DNA of 14,690 bases from an uncultured Rhodospirillales bacterium. GTDB taxonomy: Bacteria > Pseudomonadota > Alphaproteobacteria > Acetobacterales > Acetobacteraceae. The stretch lies in NCBI GenBank assembly GCA_903904805.1, contig CAIVDX010000243.1, positions 1-14,690 on the forward strand, written 5' to 3'. Of this stretch, positions 6,495 to 13,588 are shown in pieces (position 1 is the stretch's first letter; every line of letters begins with the position of its first letter). The notes beneath the pieces are model-generated. The model searched no databases. It saw only the letters and a program-made list of their open reading frames with translations, and was not told the origin of the DNA. The translations under genes were made by a program, and so were the position numbers.

Positions 6495-7346
6495 ATGCCA
6501 ATCGACTCGATCGTTACTAACATGGGCGCCATGGTTGCGCTCCAGAACCTCAGCCAAACCCAGTCCTCGCTGCAGACCACGCAGTCGGCCATCGCCACCG
6601 GCCTGCGCGTCTCCAGCGCCACGGATGACGGCGCTGCCTTCGCGGTGGCCCAACGCGTGCGTTCCGATGTCGGGGCGCTCACCTCGGCGAACCAGCAGCT
6701 TGGCGGCGTTCAGGGCCTGCTGAGCACCACCGTCACAGGCCTTACCAACATCTCCAATGAGCTGAACACCATGCGTGACGTGCTGGTGTCGCTGGCCAAC
6801 GGCAACACATCCGGCTCGCAGCGCACGCAATATATCGCGCAGTATCAAAGCGACCTGGCGAACGTGAAGTCCTTCTTCCAGGACGCCAGCTATAACGGCA
6901 AGACGTTGATCGGCGACATCACAGGCAGCAGCGGCAAGATTGCCTCGGTGGCGGTGGTGCGCAACGAGGTTGGCGCCACCTACGGCATTGCCTCGTTCGG
7001 TGGTTCGGCGTTCCTGGGGTCGATCAACTTCACCTCGACCCTGCTCGGGTCTGCGACATCCGTTCAGGCGGTGATCTCGGCCACAGGCACCTTCATGAAC
7101 AAGATCAACGCCGTCGGAACCCAGCTGAACACCTACGGTGCCGCCAACACCTACATCAACAACCAGATCACGTACAACACCAACAAGATCAACTCGCTGA
7201 ATTCCGGTCTGGGCTCGCTGATCGACGCCGATATGGCGCAGGAAAGCGCACAGCTGCAGGCGCTGCAGATCCGCCAGCAGCTGGGCACCCAGGCGCTGTC
7301 GATCGCCAACCAGGCGCCGCAGTCCCTGCTCAGCCTCTTCAAGTGA
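6495..7346 (+). CDS. fliC: Flagellin (short alphaproteobacterial type)
   Basis: This is the filament subunit, exported and polymerised outside the cell. At 283 residues it is close to the minimum: conserved N-terminal D0/D1 helices (about 1-140, with ATGLRVSSATDDGAAFAVAQ at 34-53 and NGKTLIGDITG at 134-144), a very short variable part (about 145-195), and the conserved C-terminus (LGSLIDADMAQESAQLQALQ, ending QAPQSLLSLFK). The symbol is generic; alphaproteobacteria also use fla or flj names. The start ATG is followed by PIDSIVTN, and the ribosome site is weak (GGGTAAG). A strong hairpin and then flbT and flaF follow directly. No sigma-54 or sigma-28 promoter with correct spacing was found in the 107-bp upstream gap. 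Central Ser/Thr residues are possible glycan acceptors for the enzyme encoded at 10529-12847. Confidence 0.95.
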   Translation: MPIDSIVTNMGAMVALQNLSQTQSSLQTTQSAIATGLRVSSATDDGAAFAVAQRVRSDVGALTSANQQLGGVQGLLSTTVTGLTNISNELNTMRDVLVSLANGNTSGSQRTQYIAQYQSDLANVKSFFQDASYNGKTLIGDITGSSGKIASVAVVRNEVGATYGIASFGGSAFLGSINFTSTLLGSATSVQAVISATGTFMNKINAVGTQLNTYGAANTYINNQITYNTNKINSLNSGLGSLIDADMAQESAQLQALQIRQQLGTQALSIANQAPQSLLSLFK

Positions 7347-7355
7347 TGGCGCGAT

Positions 7356-7380
7356 GGCGGCGGGCCAACCACCCGCCGCC
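7356..7380 (+). terminator. Strong GC hairpin between flagellin and flbT
   Basis: Perfect 9-bp arms GGCGGCGGG and CCCGCCGCC surround the loop CCAACCA, starting 10 bp after the flagellin stop. The following GTTTGCGGTGTTGC is only weakly T-rich. This could be an intrinsic terminator, a leaky attenuator, or a 3' stabiliser that lets flagellin mRNA accumulate above flbT-flaF. Confidence 0.6.
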
Positions 7381-7409
7381 GTTTGCGGTGTTGCTAAAGC
7401 GAAGGGGGA

Positions 7410-7826
7410 ATGATGTCGAATCTTGTCCTGGAACTGCGTCAGGGCGAAGTGATGATCGTGAATGGCGCGCCCATCCGCTTTCGTTGCAAGACCCGTCTGG
7501 AACTGACCGCAAAGGCGCGGTTCCTGTTCGGCAAACAGATCATGCCGCCAGAGGAGGCGGACAGTCCGGCGCGGCGAATATATTTCGCGTTGCAAACGGC
7601 CTATATCGGCACCGAAGCCGAGCGGGAAGGTGGCTTGGTTGCCGCGCGCGATCTCATCGCCGCCTTCAAGGGCGCAACGACATCGCCGCTCGCCTGCGAG
7701 ATTCTCGACCGTGCGTTGGAAGCGGCCGAGGCGGATGATTGCTACCGCGCGCTGAAAGTCGTTCGCCGGGTGATCCGGCATGAGGACGCCGTGCTCGGTC
7801 GTGTGACCGCCAGCGCGGTGAGTTAA
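7410..7826 (+). CDS. flbT: Flagellin synthesis regulator FlbT
   Basis: FlbT is a post-transcriptional regulator of flagellin. In Caulobacter it acts on the flagellin mRNA leader and promotes its decay until hook assembly is complete. The 138-residue protein matches the small family: LVLELRQGEVMIVNGAPIRF (about 5-24), then CKTRLELTAKARFLFGKQIM (about 26-45), a SPARRIYFALQTAYIG segment, and a helical C-terminus (LDRALEAADD-like, then CYRALKVVRRVIRHED). Start codons ATG 7410 and ATG 7413 are adjacent. The ribosome site GAAGGGGG (7401-7408) fits the second slightly better. It sits 63 bp downstream of flagellin and 20 bp before flaF, the usual alphaproteobacterial arrangement. Confidence 0.92.
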   Translation: MMSNLVLELRQGEVMIVNGAPIRFRCKTRLELTAKARFLFGKQIMPPEEADSPARRIYFALQTAYIGTEAEREGGLVAARDLIAAFKGATTSPLACEILDRALEAAEADDCYRALKVVRRVIRHEDAVLGRVTASAVS

Positions 7827-7846
7827 CCCAGGATGGGAGCCCACCG

Positions 7847-8194
7847 ATGATGCAAAGCAACCGCGCCGCGCGAGCCTACGAGGCAGGCGTCGCCCAGCGC
7901 AGCCAACGTGAGCAGGAGGCGGACGTCTTTATCCGCGCCACCGGCGCCCTGCGCGCGGCACGCGATGGTGGCCAGTTGGACCGGGTGCGGGCGGTGGCTG
8001 ATAATCGACGCCTATGGTCCACCGTGATCGATCTCGTGCGCGATCCTGCCAACGCGCTTCCCGATGAACTCCGGGCGGCGATCGTCTCGGTTGGCATCTC
8101 GGTGCAGCGCGAGATGGAGCGAAGTGAGCCTGATTTCGGCTTCCTGATCTCCATCAATGAGAACATCGCCGCCGGCCTCTCGGGCCAACCATAG
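7847..8194 (+). CDS. flaF: Flagellar biosynthesis regulator FlaF
   Basis: FlaF is a small alphaproteobacterial protein needed for flagellin production/secretion and works with, or against, FlbT. The 115-residue product shows the family pattern: RAYEAGVAQRSQREQEADVF near the N-terminus (about 8-27), then IRATGALRAAR, NRRLWSTVIDLVRDPANALP (about 62-81) with the conserved Trp region, and LRAAIVSVGISVQREMERSE, ending with a FLISINENIAAGL helix. ATG 7847 has GGGAG (7835-7839) at suitable distance and is preferred over the adjacent ATG 7850. The gene lies 20 bp after flbT and 9 bp before the DUF1217 gene, so one transcript is likely. Confidence 0.92.
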   Translation: MMQSNRAARAYEAGVAQRSQREQEADVFIRATGALRAARDGGQLDRVRAVADNRRLWSTVIDLVRDPANALPDELRAAIVSVGISVQREMERSEPDFGFLISINENIAAGLSGQP

Positions 8195-8203
8195 GGGCCG
8201 GCG

Positions 8204-9067
8204 ATGTCGCTCAGCGGCCTCGGCAGCAATATCCTCACGCTGTTCACCTCGAGCAACAGCGCCGTCAGCGCCACCACATCCATCCTGAACGCCATTTATG
8301 GCAATGGCGGCGTGACAGGCGGCGGTGGCGGCAACACCGATCCGGTGGCCGCACTGGCCATTGCGGAGAGCACTCAAACTGCCGGGGTGGCGAACGAGGC
8401 AAAGCAGCCGCAGGTGCAGACTGCGGTTGCGGGATTTCAAAAGGCGATCGCCTCCGCCAGCTCGGTGACTGAACTTTTGCAAAATCCAAACTTCATGAAT
8501 GTGCTGCTCACGGCAAACGGTATGGCAGACCAAGCGCAGTATCCGGCGCTGGCACGCCAGGTTCTGATGTCGGATCCATCTGTTGCAAATTCTCTCGTTA
8601 ATCAGCTGAAAAATCCCAGCTGGATGAACATGGTGACCTCCTACCAATTCGCCACACAGGGTCTGGCGGTGATCCAGAACAGTTCGGTTCAGGCCACTGT
8701 CGCCCATGCCTATGCGCAGGTTCAGTGGATGAATTCGCTCAACCAGACCACGCCAGGCCTCGCCAATGCGCTGAGCTTCAAAGACGCCGCCAGTTCGATC
8801 ACCTCGGTGGATCAAATTCTCGGTAACGCCACCTTCTTCACCGTGGTGACGACGGCGCTCGGTCTGCCGGAAACAATCGCCAATCTCGACCTCAGTGGCG
8901 AGGAGCAGGCAGTCAGCTCGCGGCTGGACATCAGCAAATTTCAGGACCCTGCCTTTGTCCAACAATTCACCCAACGCTATCTGATCATGGCCGCAAGCCA
9001 GGCGCAGAGCAGCAGCACGACCAACCTTACGTCGCTGGCGGCGCAAGCATCCGGCCTGGTCGTCTGA
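8204..9067 (+). CDS. DUF1217-type flagellar-cluster protein
   Basis: This 287-residue protein of unknown biochemical role resembles the DUF1217 family, found mainly in alphaproteobacterial flagellar loci. Visible features are a Ser/Gly-rich N-terminus (1-45) with a GGGGG run and helical segments. The characteristic pattern is near YPALARQVLMSDPSVANSLV and LKNPSWMNMVTSYQFATQGL (about 115-155), with a second related block at FQDPAFVQQFTQRYLIMAAS (about 246-265). Family members usually hold repeated units of this kind. No signal peptide or membrane segment is evident. It starts 9 bp after flaF with no strong ribosome site (GGGG at 8195-8198), suggesting coupled expression. A role in filament or hook export is inference from context only; it could equally be a structural junction component. 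Confidence 0.75.
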   Translation: MSLSGLGSNILTLFTSSNSAVSATTSILNAIYGNGGVTGGGGGNTDPVAALAIAESTQTAGVANEAKQPQVQTAVAGFQKAIASASSVTELLQNPNFMNVLLTANGMADQAQYPALARQVLMSDPSVANSLVNQLKNPSWMNMVTSYQFATQGLAVIQNSSVQATVAHAYAQVQWMNSLNQTTPGLANALSFKDAASSITSVDQILGNATFFTVVTTALGLPETIANLDLSGEEQAVSSRLDISKFQDPAFVQQFTQRYLIMAASQAQSSSTTNLTSLAAQASGLVV

Positions 9068-9110
9068 CCCGAAACATCACCCCGCAGCGCAGCCTCAAAA
9101 GGAGGATCGC

Positions 9111-10529
9111 ATGACCAACCTGCTCGCTAGCGCCGACCCGCACATATTGCATCGTCGCATTGGTGAAATGATCGATGCTGGACGCGCCGGCGCAGCGCGG
9201 CCGCTGCTCGCGGCGTTGCGCGGCATGCAGGGCGAGAGCCTGCCGGTGGCAACACTCTCCGCCCGCCTGCTGGTGCGCGAGGGCGACTGGCTGGCCGCGG
9301 TGGCCGCCCTCGACGGGGCGGTGGGCATGGCGCCCGACGATGGCAGCCTGCGCAAGCTGCGTGCTGAGGCGCGGATGCATGCCGGCGACATCGCCGGCGC
9401 TGCCGCCGACGCCGCCGACGCGGTGCTCTTCGATCGCGGCGATCTCGACGCGAAGGCGCTGCTTGGTGTCGTGCTTGGGGTTGCTGGCGCGATTGACGAC
9501 GCGTTGGCGTGCCTCATGGAGGTGGTGGAGAAGCGCCCGGGCCACGCTCCCTATCTCATGGGGTTGGCCAAGGTGCGTGAGCAGGCCGGTGACCCCGAGG
9601 GTGCGGCGATGTCGTTGCGTGCCGCCAGCCGGGCGGCGCCGCGGCGGGCGGATCTCCGGAGCGCGTTGATGCTGGCGCTGCTCAAGGCGCGACGCTTGGA
9701 CGACGCGGTTGCCGCAGGGCGACAGGCTGCCCGCGCTGGGGCAGCCGACGCGGTTGGTTTCGGCCTTCTTGGCCATGCTTTGTCGAGCCTGGGACGGCAT
9801 GAAGAGGCGGCCGAGGCTTATGGTGAGGCACTCAAGCTGGCACCAGAGGATGTCTATGTGCGGCATATGGTCGCTGCCTCCGGTGCAGTTGCCGCCAGCG
9901 GCCAGGCGCCGGAGGAGTATCTGCGCAGCGTCTTCGACGGCTATGCTGATCGCTTCGAGCAGCATCTGATCTCGCTCGGCTACAGAGTGCCGGGGTTGAT
10001 CCGAGCGGAGCTCGCGGCGGCGAGGGCGGAGGGGCTGCCTGACGGGCCAATGCTCGATCTCGGTTGCGGCACCGGCATGGTGGCTGTTGCGGTGGCGGAC
10101 CTGTCGATCGGGCCGCTCACGGGTGTGGATATTTCCCGCCGCATGCTGTCCCTCGCGGCGCCGAAGCAGCTCTATGCCAGGCTGGAGGAGGCCGAACTCG
10201 TCCGCTTCCTCGCCGAGGACGAAACAGCGTGGCAGGTCGTGATGGCGGCTGATGTGCTCTGCTATTCCGGCGACCTTCAGCCTGCATTGACAGCGGTCGC
10301 GCGGCGGCTCGCGACCGGCGGGGTGTTGCTGTTCTCGGTGGAGGTGCTGGACGGGCCTGGAGAAGCGGCATGGCGCCTAGGCCGCCTCGGCCGCTACGCG
10401 CACCGTGAGGCCTATGTGAGCGATCTGCTGCAGGAGGTCGGATTTCGCGTTGAGGCCCTTCGCCGAGAGCGCCTTCGCTTCGAGGCGGACGCCCCGGTCC
10501 CAGGCCTGCTTGTACGGGCGCGCCGGTGA
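9111..10529 (+). CDS. TPR-repeat class I SAM-dependent methyltransferase (COG4976-like)
   Basis: This is a 472-residue fusion. Residues about 1-265 are Ala/Leu-rich helical repeats of TPR type (e.g. AVGFGLLGHALSSLGRHEEA, then AEAYGEALKLAPED). Residues 268-472 form a Rossmann methyltransferase: EEYLRSVFDGYADRFEQHL, SAM motif I LDLGCGTG at 315-322, the acidic motif LTGVDISRRML, the VVMAADVLCYSG post-motif, and LATGGVLLFSVE. This is the layout of the COG4976 TPR-containing methyltransferases. All SAM-binding motifs look intact; the acceptor cannot be read from sequence. The ATG has a very strong ribosome site AAAAGGAGG (9097-9105). The TPR part likely selects a protein substrate. Its place between flagellin genes and a GT41 transferase suggests flagellin or glycan methylation (inference). 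It shares its last base with the next gene. Confidence 0.85.
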   Translation: MTNLLASADPHILHRRIGEMIDAGRAGAARPLLAALRGMQGESLPVATLSARLLVREGDWLAAVAALDGAVGMAPDDGSLRKLRAEARMHAGDIAGAAADAADAVLFDRGDLDAKALLGVVLGVAGAIDDALACLMEVVEKRPGHAPYLMGLAKVREQAGDPEGAAMSLRAASRAAPRRADLRSALMLALLKARRLDDAVAAGRQAARAGAADAVGFGLLGHALSSLGRHEEAAEAYGEALKLAPEDVYVRHMVAASGAVAASGQAPEEYLRSVFDGYADRFEQHLISLGYRVPGLIRAELAAARAEGLPDGPMLDLGCGTGMVAVAVADLSIGPLTGVDISRRMLSLAAPKQLYARLEEAELVRFLAEDETAWQVVMAADVLCYSGDLQPALTAVARRLATGGVLLFSVEVLDGPGEAAWRLGRLGRYAHREAYVSDLLQEVGFRVEALRRERLRFEADAPVPGLLVRARR

Positions 10530-12847
10530 TGGGCACAGCGCTGGCACCATTGCTACCGCGACTAGGGCGGGTCGACGCGGCGACGCACGAAGCGGCTGGA
10601 ATCGCGGCGATGGCGGAAGCGCGTTTTGCCGACGCGATCGCTGACTTCGGATGCGCACAGGCAGGAGGCGACACATCTCCGACGCTGCGGCTCAATCTGG
10701 CGATCGCCCATGACCGCCTCGGCAACCACGAGGTCGCGCGACGCCTCATGCGCGCAGTCGCCGGCGACATGCCTGATTGGGATGAGCCCTGGCTGCGGCT
10801 TGGAGAAAGCCTGCGTGGGCAGTCGAGGTTGGAGGACGCGGTCGATGCCTATCGTCAGGCGCTCGAACGCGCGCCGCTGCGGCAGGAATCACTGATCTCC
10901 CTGGGGGTACTGCATCTTCAGCTGCAGGATGGTGTGGCGGCGCAGACAGTGCTCCTGCGTGCCTGCGGCGTGGCACCTCTCGCGCCGGAAGCCTGGGACG
11001 CGCTGGGTCTTGCATTGACGCTCACTGGGAATCTCGCGCCTGCGGTCACAGCTTTCGGCGAGGCCCATCGGCTGGCGCCTGGCCGCCTCGATATCGCAAT
11101 GCATCTGCTCAACGCCAGCGCGGAGGCCGGCACGCTGGGGGCCACGCTCGCGCTCAGCGAGTTGGAGTGTGTGGCCAACCCTGCCAACCCTGTGGCCCAC
11201 GCCCTTCGCGGACTGCTGCTGGACCGGCTGGGACGCCGCGATGAGGCGATCGACGCGGCCGATATCGCCGCGACGCTCGCGCCGGATTCCGCTGAACTTG
11301 TGTTGCTGCATGGCGGGCTGTTGGCACGAGCGTTGAGGCTGCGCGAAGCGGCCACGGTGCTGCGCCGCGCGCAGGAGCTCGATCCCACCAATCCTCGCCT
11401 GCTGGGCGACCTGGCGGCTGTGCTGATGCGCCTGCATCGTCCGGCAGAATCGCTGCGGCTGCTGACCGAGGCGGATGAGAAGTTGCCAGGTCAGGACTTT
11501 ATCCTGTGCAACATGGCCACCGCCACCTCGGCCCAGGGCCGCCAGGAGGAGGCGCTGGCTCTGGCCCGCCGCGCCGTGCAGTTGATGCCGCAGAGCATGT
11601 TGGCACATCGCACGCTCGCCAGCGTGATGCCGTATGTCGATGGGGTCAGTGGCGCGGAACTGACTCACACGCTGATCGAGACCGCCGCGCGCATGCAGAG
11701 GGCACCGGCCGCCCCGATCGTCCGGCCAGACCCGCATCGTCGGCTGCGGGTCGGTTTGATGTCGGGCTCGTTCCGCGCCCATCCTGTGGGGTGGTTGACG
11801 ATTGCCGGACTGGAGGCGTTGCCGCGCGAGCAGTGTGACCTGGTTGGCTTCGCTGCCGCCACCTGGTCCGACCCGATGAATCGACGCTTCCGCGCGATCT
11901 GCAGTGCCTGGCACGATATTTCGCTGCTCGACGATGCCGCGGCCGCGGCACTGATCCGCCGCGAGGAGATCGACATCCTGATCGATTTCGGCGGTCATGG
12001 CGACATCAGCCGGATGAGCGTGTGTGCGCTCAGGCCCGCGCCGGTGCAAATGAAGTGGGTGGGCATGCAGTTCCATACCAGCGGCCTGCCAGACATGGAT
12101 TGGATGATCACCGACCGCTGGGAAACCCCGCCCGCGCTCGCACCGCTTTATACCGAACGGCTGCTCACATTGCCGGACGGCTATGTCTGCTACAGTCCAC
12201 CGGCCGACGCGCCGGACGTGGTGCCGTCGCCCGCTCTCGCGAACGGCTTCATCACGTTTGGCTGCCTGAACAATCCGGCGAAGATCACCTCGCGCGTGAT
12301 CGAGGTCTGGTGCGCAATCCTGCGAGACCTGCCGACCGCCCGGTTGCGGTTGCGCGCACAGCAATTTGGCGAGGCGGAGACCGTCGCGGCCTTCCATCAG
12401 CGTTTCGCCGAACGCGGCATCGCGTCTGAGCGCGTGTTGATCGGCGGGCCGCTGCCGCATCGGATGTTCATGGCGGAATACAACCATGTCGACATCGCAC
12501 TCGATCCCTTCCCTTCTTCGGGCGGTCTGACCACCTGCGAGGCGCTGTGGATGGGCGTGCCCACCATCGCCTTGCCTGGTGAAAGTTTCGCTTCGCGTCA
12601 CAGCCTCAGTCATCTCAGCAATGTTGGCTTGCAGGACTGGGTCGTTGGCGATGTCGGCGCCTATCGCTCGCTGGCGCTACGCTGGGCGGCCGATCTCGAG
12701 GGTCTTGCCGTGTTGCGAGAGGGGCTGCGGGCACGGGTGAAAGCCAGCCCGCTGTGCGACGCTCCGCGCTTCGGTGTCGGGCTGGACCGGGCACTGCGGG
12801 CGGCCCGGGTGATGGCCTGTGCGGAAAGTCAGAGGGAGACAGCATGA
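10529..12847 (+). CDS. TPR-GT41 (SPINDLY/OGT-like) protein O-glycosyltransferase
   Basis: This 772-residue protein is likely to transfer a sugar to Ser/Thr of a protein partner, plausibly flagellin. Residues about 1-390 are about ten TPR units (e.g. AVDAYRQALERAPLRQESLI). Residues about 407-755 form the GT41 catalytic half: VGLMSGSFRAHPVGWL with His418 at the position of the OGT active-site-region histidine. Then come IDFGGHGDISRMSVCALRPA followed by PVQMKWVGMQFHTSGL, FGCLNNPAKI with Lys585, and the UDP-sugar signature DPFPSSGGLTTCEALWMGVP starting at 659, then SFASRHSLSHLSNVGL. The ATG at 10529 overlaps the preceding stop (TGATG); a GTG at 10526 is possible. Caulobacter FlmG, a TPR glycosyltransferase, modifies flagellin, which supports the inferred role. 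Donor sugar is unknown. Confidence 0.88.
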   Translation: MGTALAPLLPRLGRVDAATHEAAGIAAMAEARFADAIADFGCAQAGGDTSPTLRLNLAIAHDRLGNHEVARRLMRAVAGDMPDWDEPWLRLGESLRGQSRLEDAVDAYRQALERAPLRQESLISLGVLHLQLQDGVAAQTVLLRACGVAPLAPEAWDALGLALTLTGNLAPAVTAFGEAHRLAPGRLDIAMHLLNASAEAGTLGATLALSELECVANPANPVAHALRGLLLDRLGRRDEAIDAADIAATLAPDSAELVLLHGGLLARALRLREAATVLRRAQELDPTNPRLLGDLAAVLMRLHRPAESLRLLTEADEKLPGQDFILCNMATATSAQGRQEEALALARRAVQLMPQSMLAHRTLASVMPYVDGVSGAELTHTLIETAARMQRAPAAPIVRPDPHRRLRVGLMSGSFRAHPVGWLTIAGLEALPREQCDLVGFAAATWSDPMNRRFRAICSAWHDISLLDDAAAAALIRREEIDILIDFGGHGDISRMSVCALRPAPVQMKWVGMQFHTSGLPDMDWMITDRWETPPALAPLYTERLLTLPDGYVCYSPPADAPDVVPSPALANGFITFGCLNNPAKITSRVIEVWCAILRDLPTARLRLRAQQFGEAETVAAFHQRFAERGIASERVLIGGPLPHRMFMAEYNHVDIALDPFPSSGGLTTCEALWMGVPTIALPGESFASRHSLSHLSNVGLQDWVVGDVGAYRSLALRWAADLEGLAVLREGLRARVKASPLCDAPRFGVGLDRALRAARVMACAESQRETA

Positions 12848-13557
12848 TCATTGACCAGCTTCGCCTGTTCGATCCCGCCGCCATCGGCTTCATCGAACGG
12901 CAGACCAACCGCGCGCTGCGCAGTTTTGCCGATCTCGACATGTCCATCGCCATCCTGCGCCATGCGGTGTTGCCGATGCATCCCGATCGGCCCAAGAACT
13001 GGGACGGCCTGCTGGCGGTGCAGCACGCCCTCGCGCAAACACATCAAGGCGAGGCTGTGCTCGATGCCGGTGCTGAGGTCTATTCGGCATTTCTGCCCGC
13101 GCTGGCTTCACTCGGATTTGAGGACCTCACCGGCATTAACCTCACGATGCAGGGCGAGCGAGACCAGGGCGGCATCCTGTATCGGCATGGTGATATCACA
13201 GCGGCACCGTTTTCAGCCGGGCGCTTTGCCTTCATCGCCTGCCTGAGCGTGATCGAGCACGGCGTCGATGTCGCCGCGTTCCTGCACGAGCAGGCCAGGC
13301 TGCTGCGCCCAGGGGGGCATCTGTTCGTGAGCTTCGATTACTGGCATCAGCCGATCGAGACCCACGGCCAGACCGCCTATGGCACGCCGATCAGGATCTT
13401 CACCCCAGGCGATGTCGCCGCGCTGCTGAACCACGCCGGCGCAGTGGGCCTCCATCCCACCGCGCCTTTCAACACCGAGTGCGACGAGCCAGTCGTGCAT
13501 TGGCAACGCTTCAACCTGCGCTACAGCTTCGCGAATCTGCTGCTGCGGCGATCCTAA
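12844..13557 (+). CDS. Class I methyltransferase-like protein with degenerate SAM motif
   Basis: This is a 237-residue protein with a Methyltransf_11-like layout. A helical N-terminus (RQTNRALRSFADLDMSIAIL, about 20-39) is followed by motif I VLDAGAEVYSAF at 72-83, acidic-loop equivalent LTGINLTMQG, RHGDITAAPF (motif II region), FIACLSVIEHGVD around 130-142, and LLRPGGHLFVSFDYW from 153. Motif I has AGAEVYS where active enzymes usually have xGCGTG, so SAM binding may be altered or lost. The ATG at 12844 overlaps the previous stop (ATGA) and has AGAGGGAG upstream. It is the last gene of a three-gene overlapping set with the TPR-methyltransferase and GT41 transferase. Sugar-modifying or partner roles are possible; function is unknown. 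Confidence 0.78.
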   Translation: MIIDQLRLFDPAAIGFIERQTNRALRSFADLDMSIAILRHAVLPMHPDRPKNWDGLLAVQHALAQTHQGEAVLDAGAEVYSAFLPALASLGFEDLTGINLTMQGERDQGGILYRHGDITAAPFSAGRFAFIACLSVIEHGVDVAAFLHEQARLLRPGGHLFVSFDYWHQPIETHGQTAYGTPIRIFTPGDVAALLNHAGAVGLHPTAPFNTECDEPVVHWQRFNLRYSFANLLLRRS

Positions 13558-13588
13558 CGTTCAAAGAAGACGGGCGCGTATTTCTTGC

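Noticed and set aside
6471..7844. 457-codon open frame antisense to flagellin and flbT
   Set aside because: Spans two recognised genes in opposite orientation, has low-complexity composition and no recognisable motif.
10889..12613. 574-codon open frame antisense to the GT41 glycosyltransferase
   Set aside because: His/Arg/Gln-rich translation without domains; a GC-driven shadow of a well-supported gene on the other strand.
12754..12843. Upstream GTG start extending the last methyltransferase-like gene by 30 codons
   Set aside because: It would overlap the glycosyltransferase by about 90 bp; the ATG at 12844 has a ribosome site and a standard ATGA overlap.
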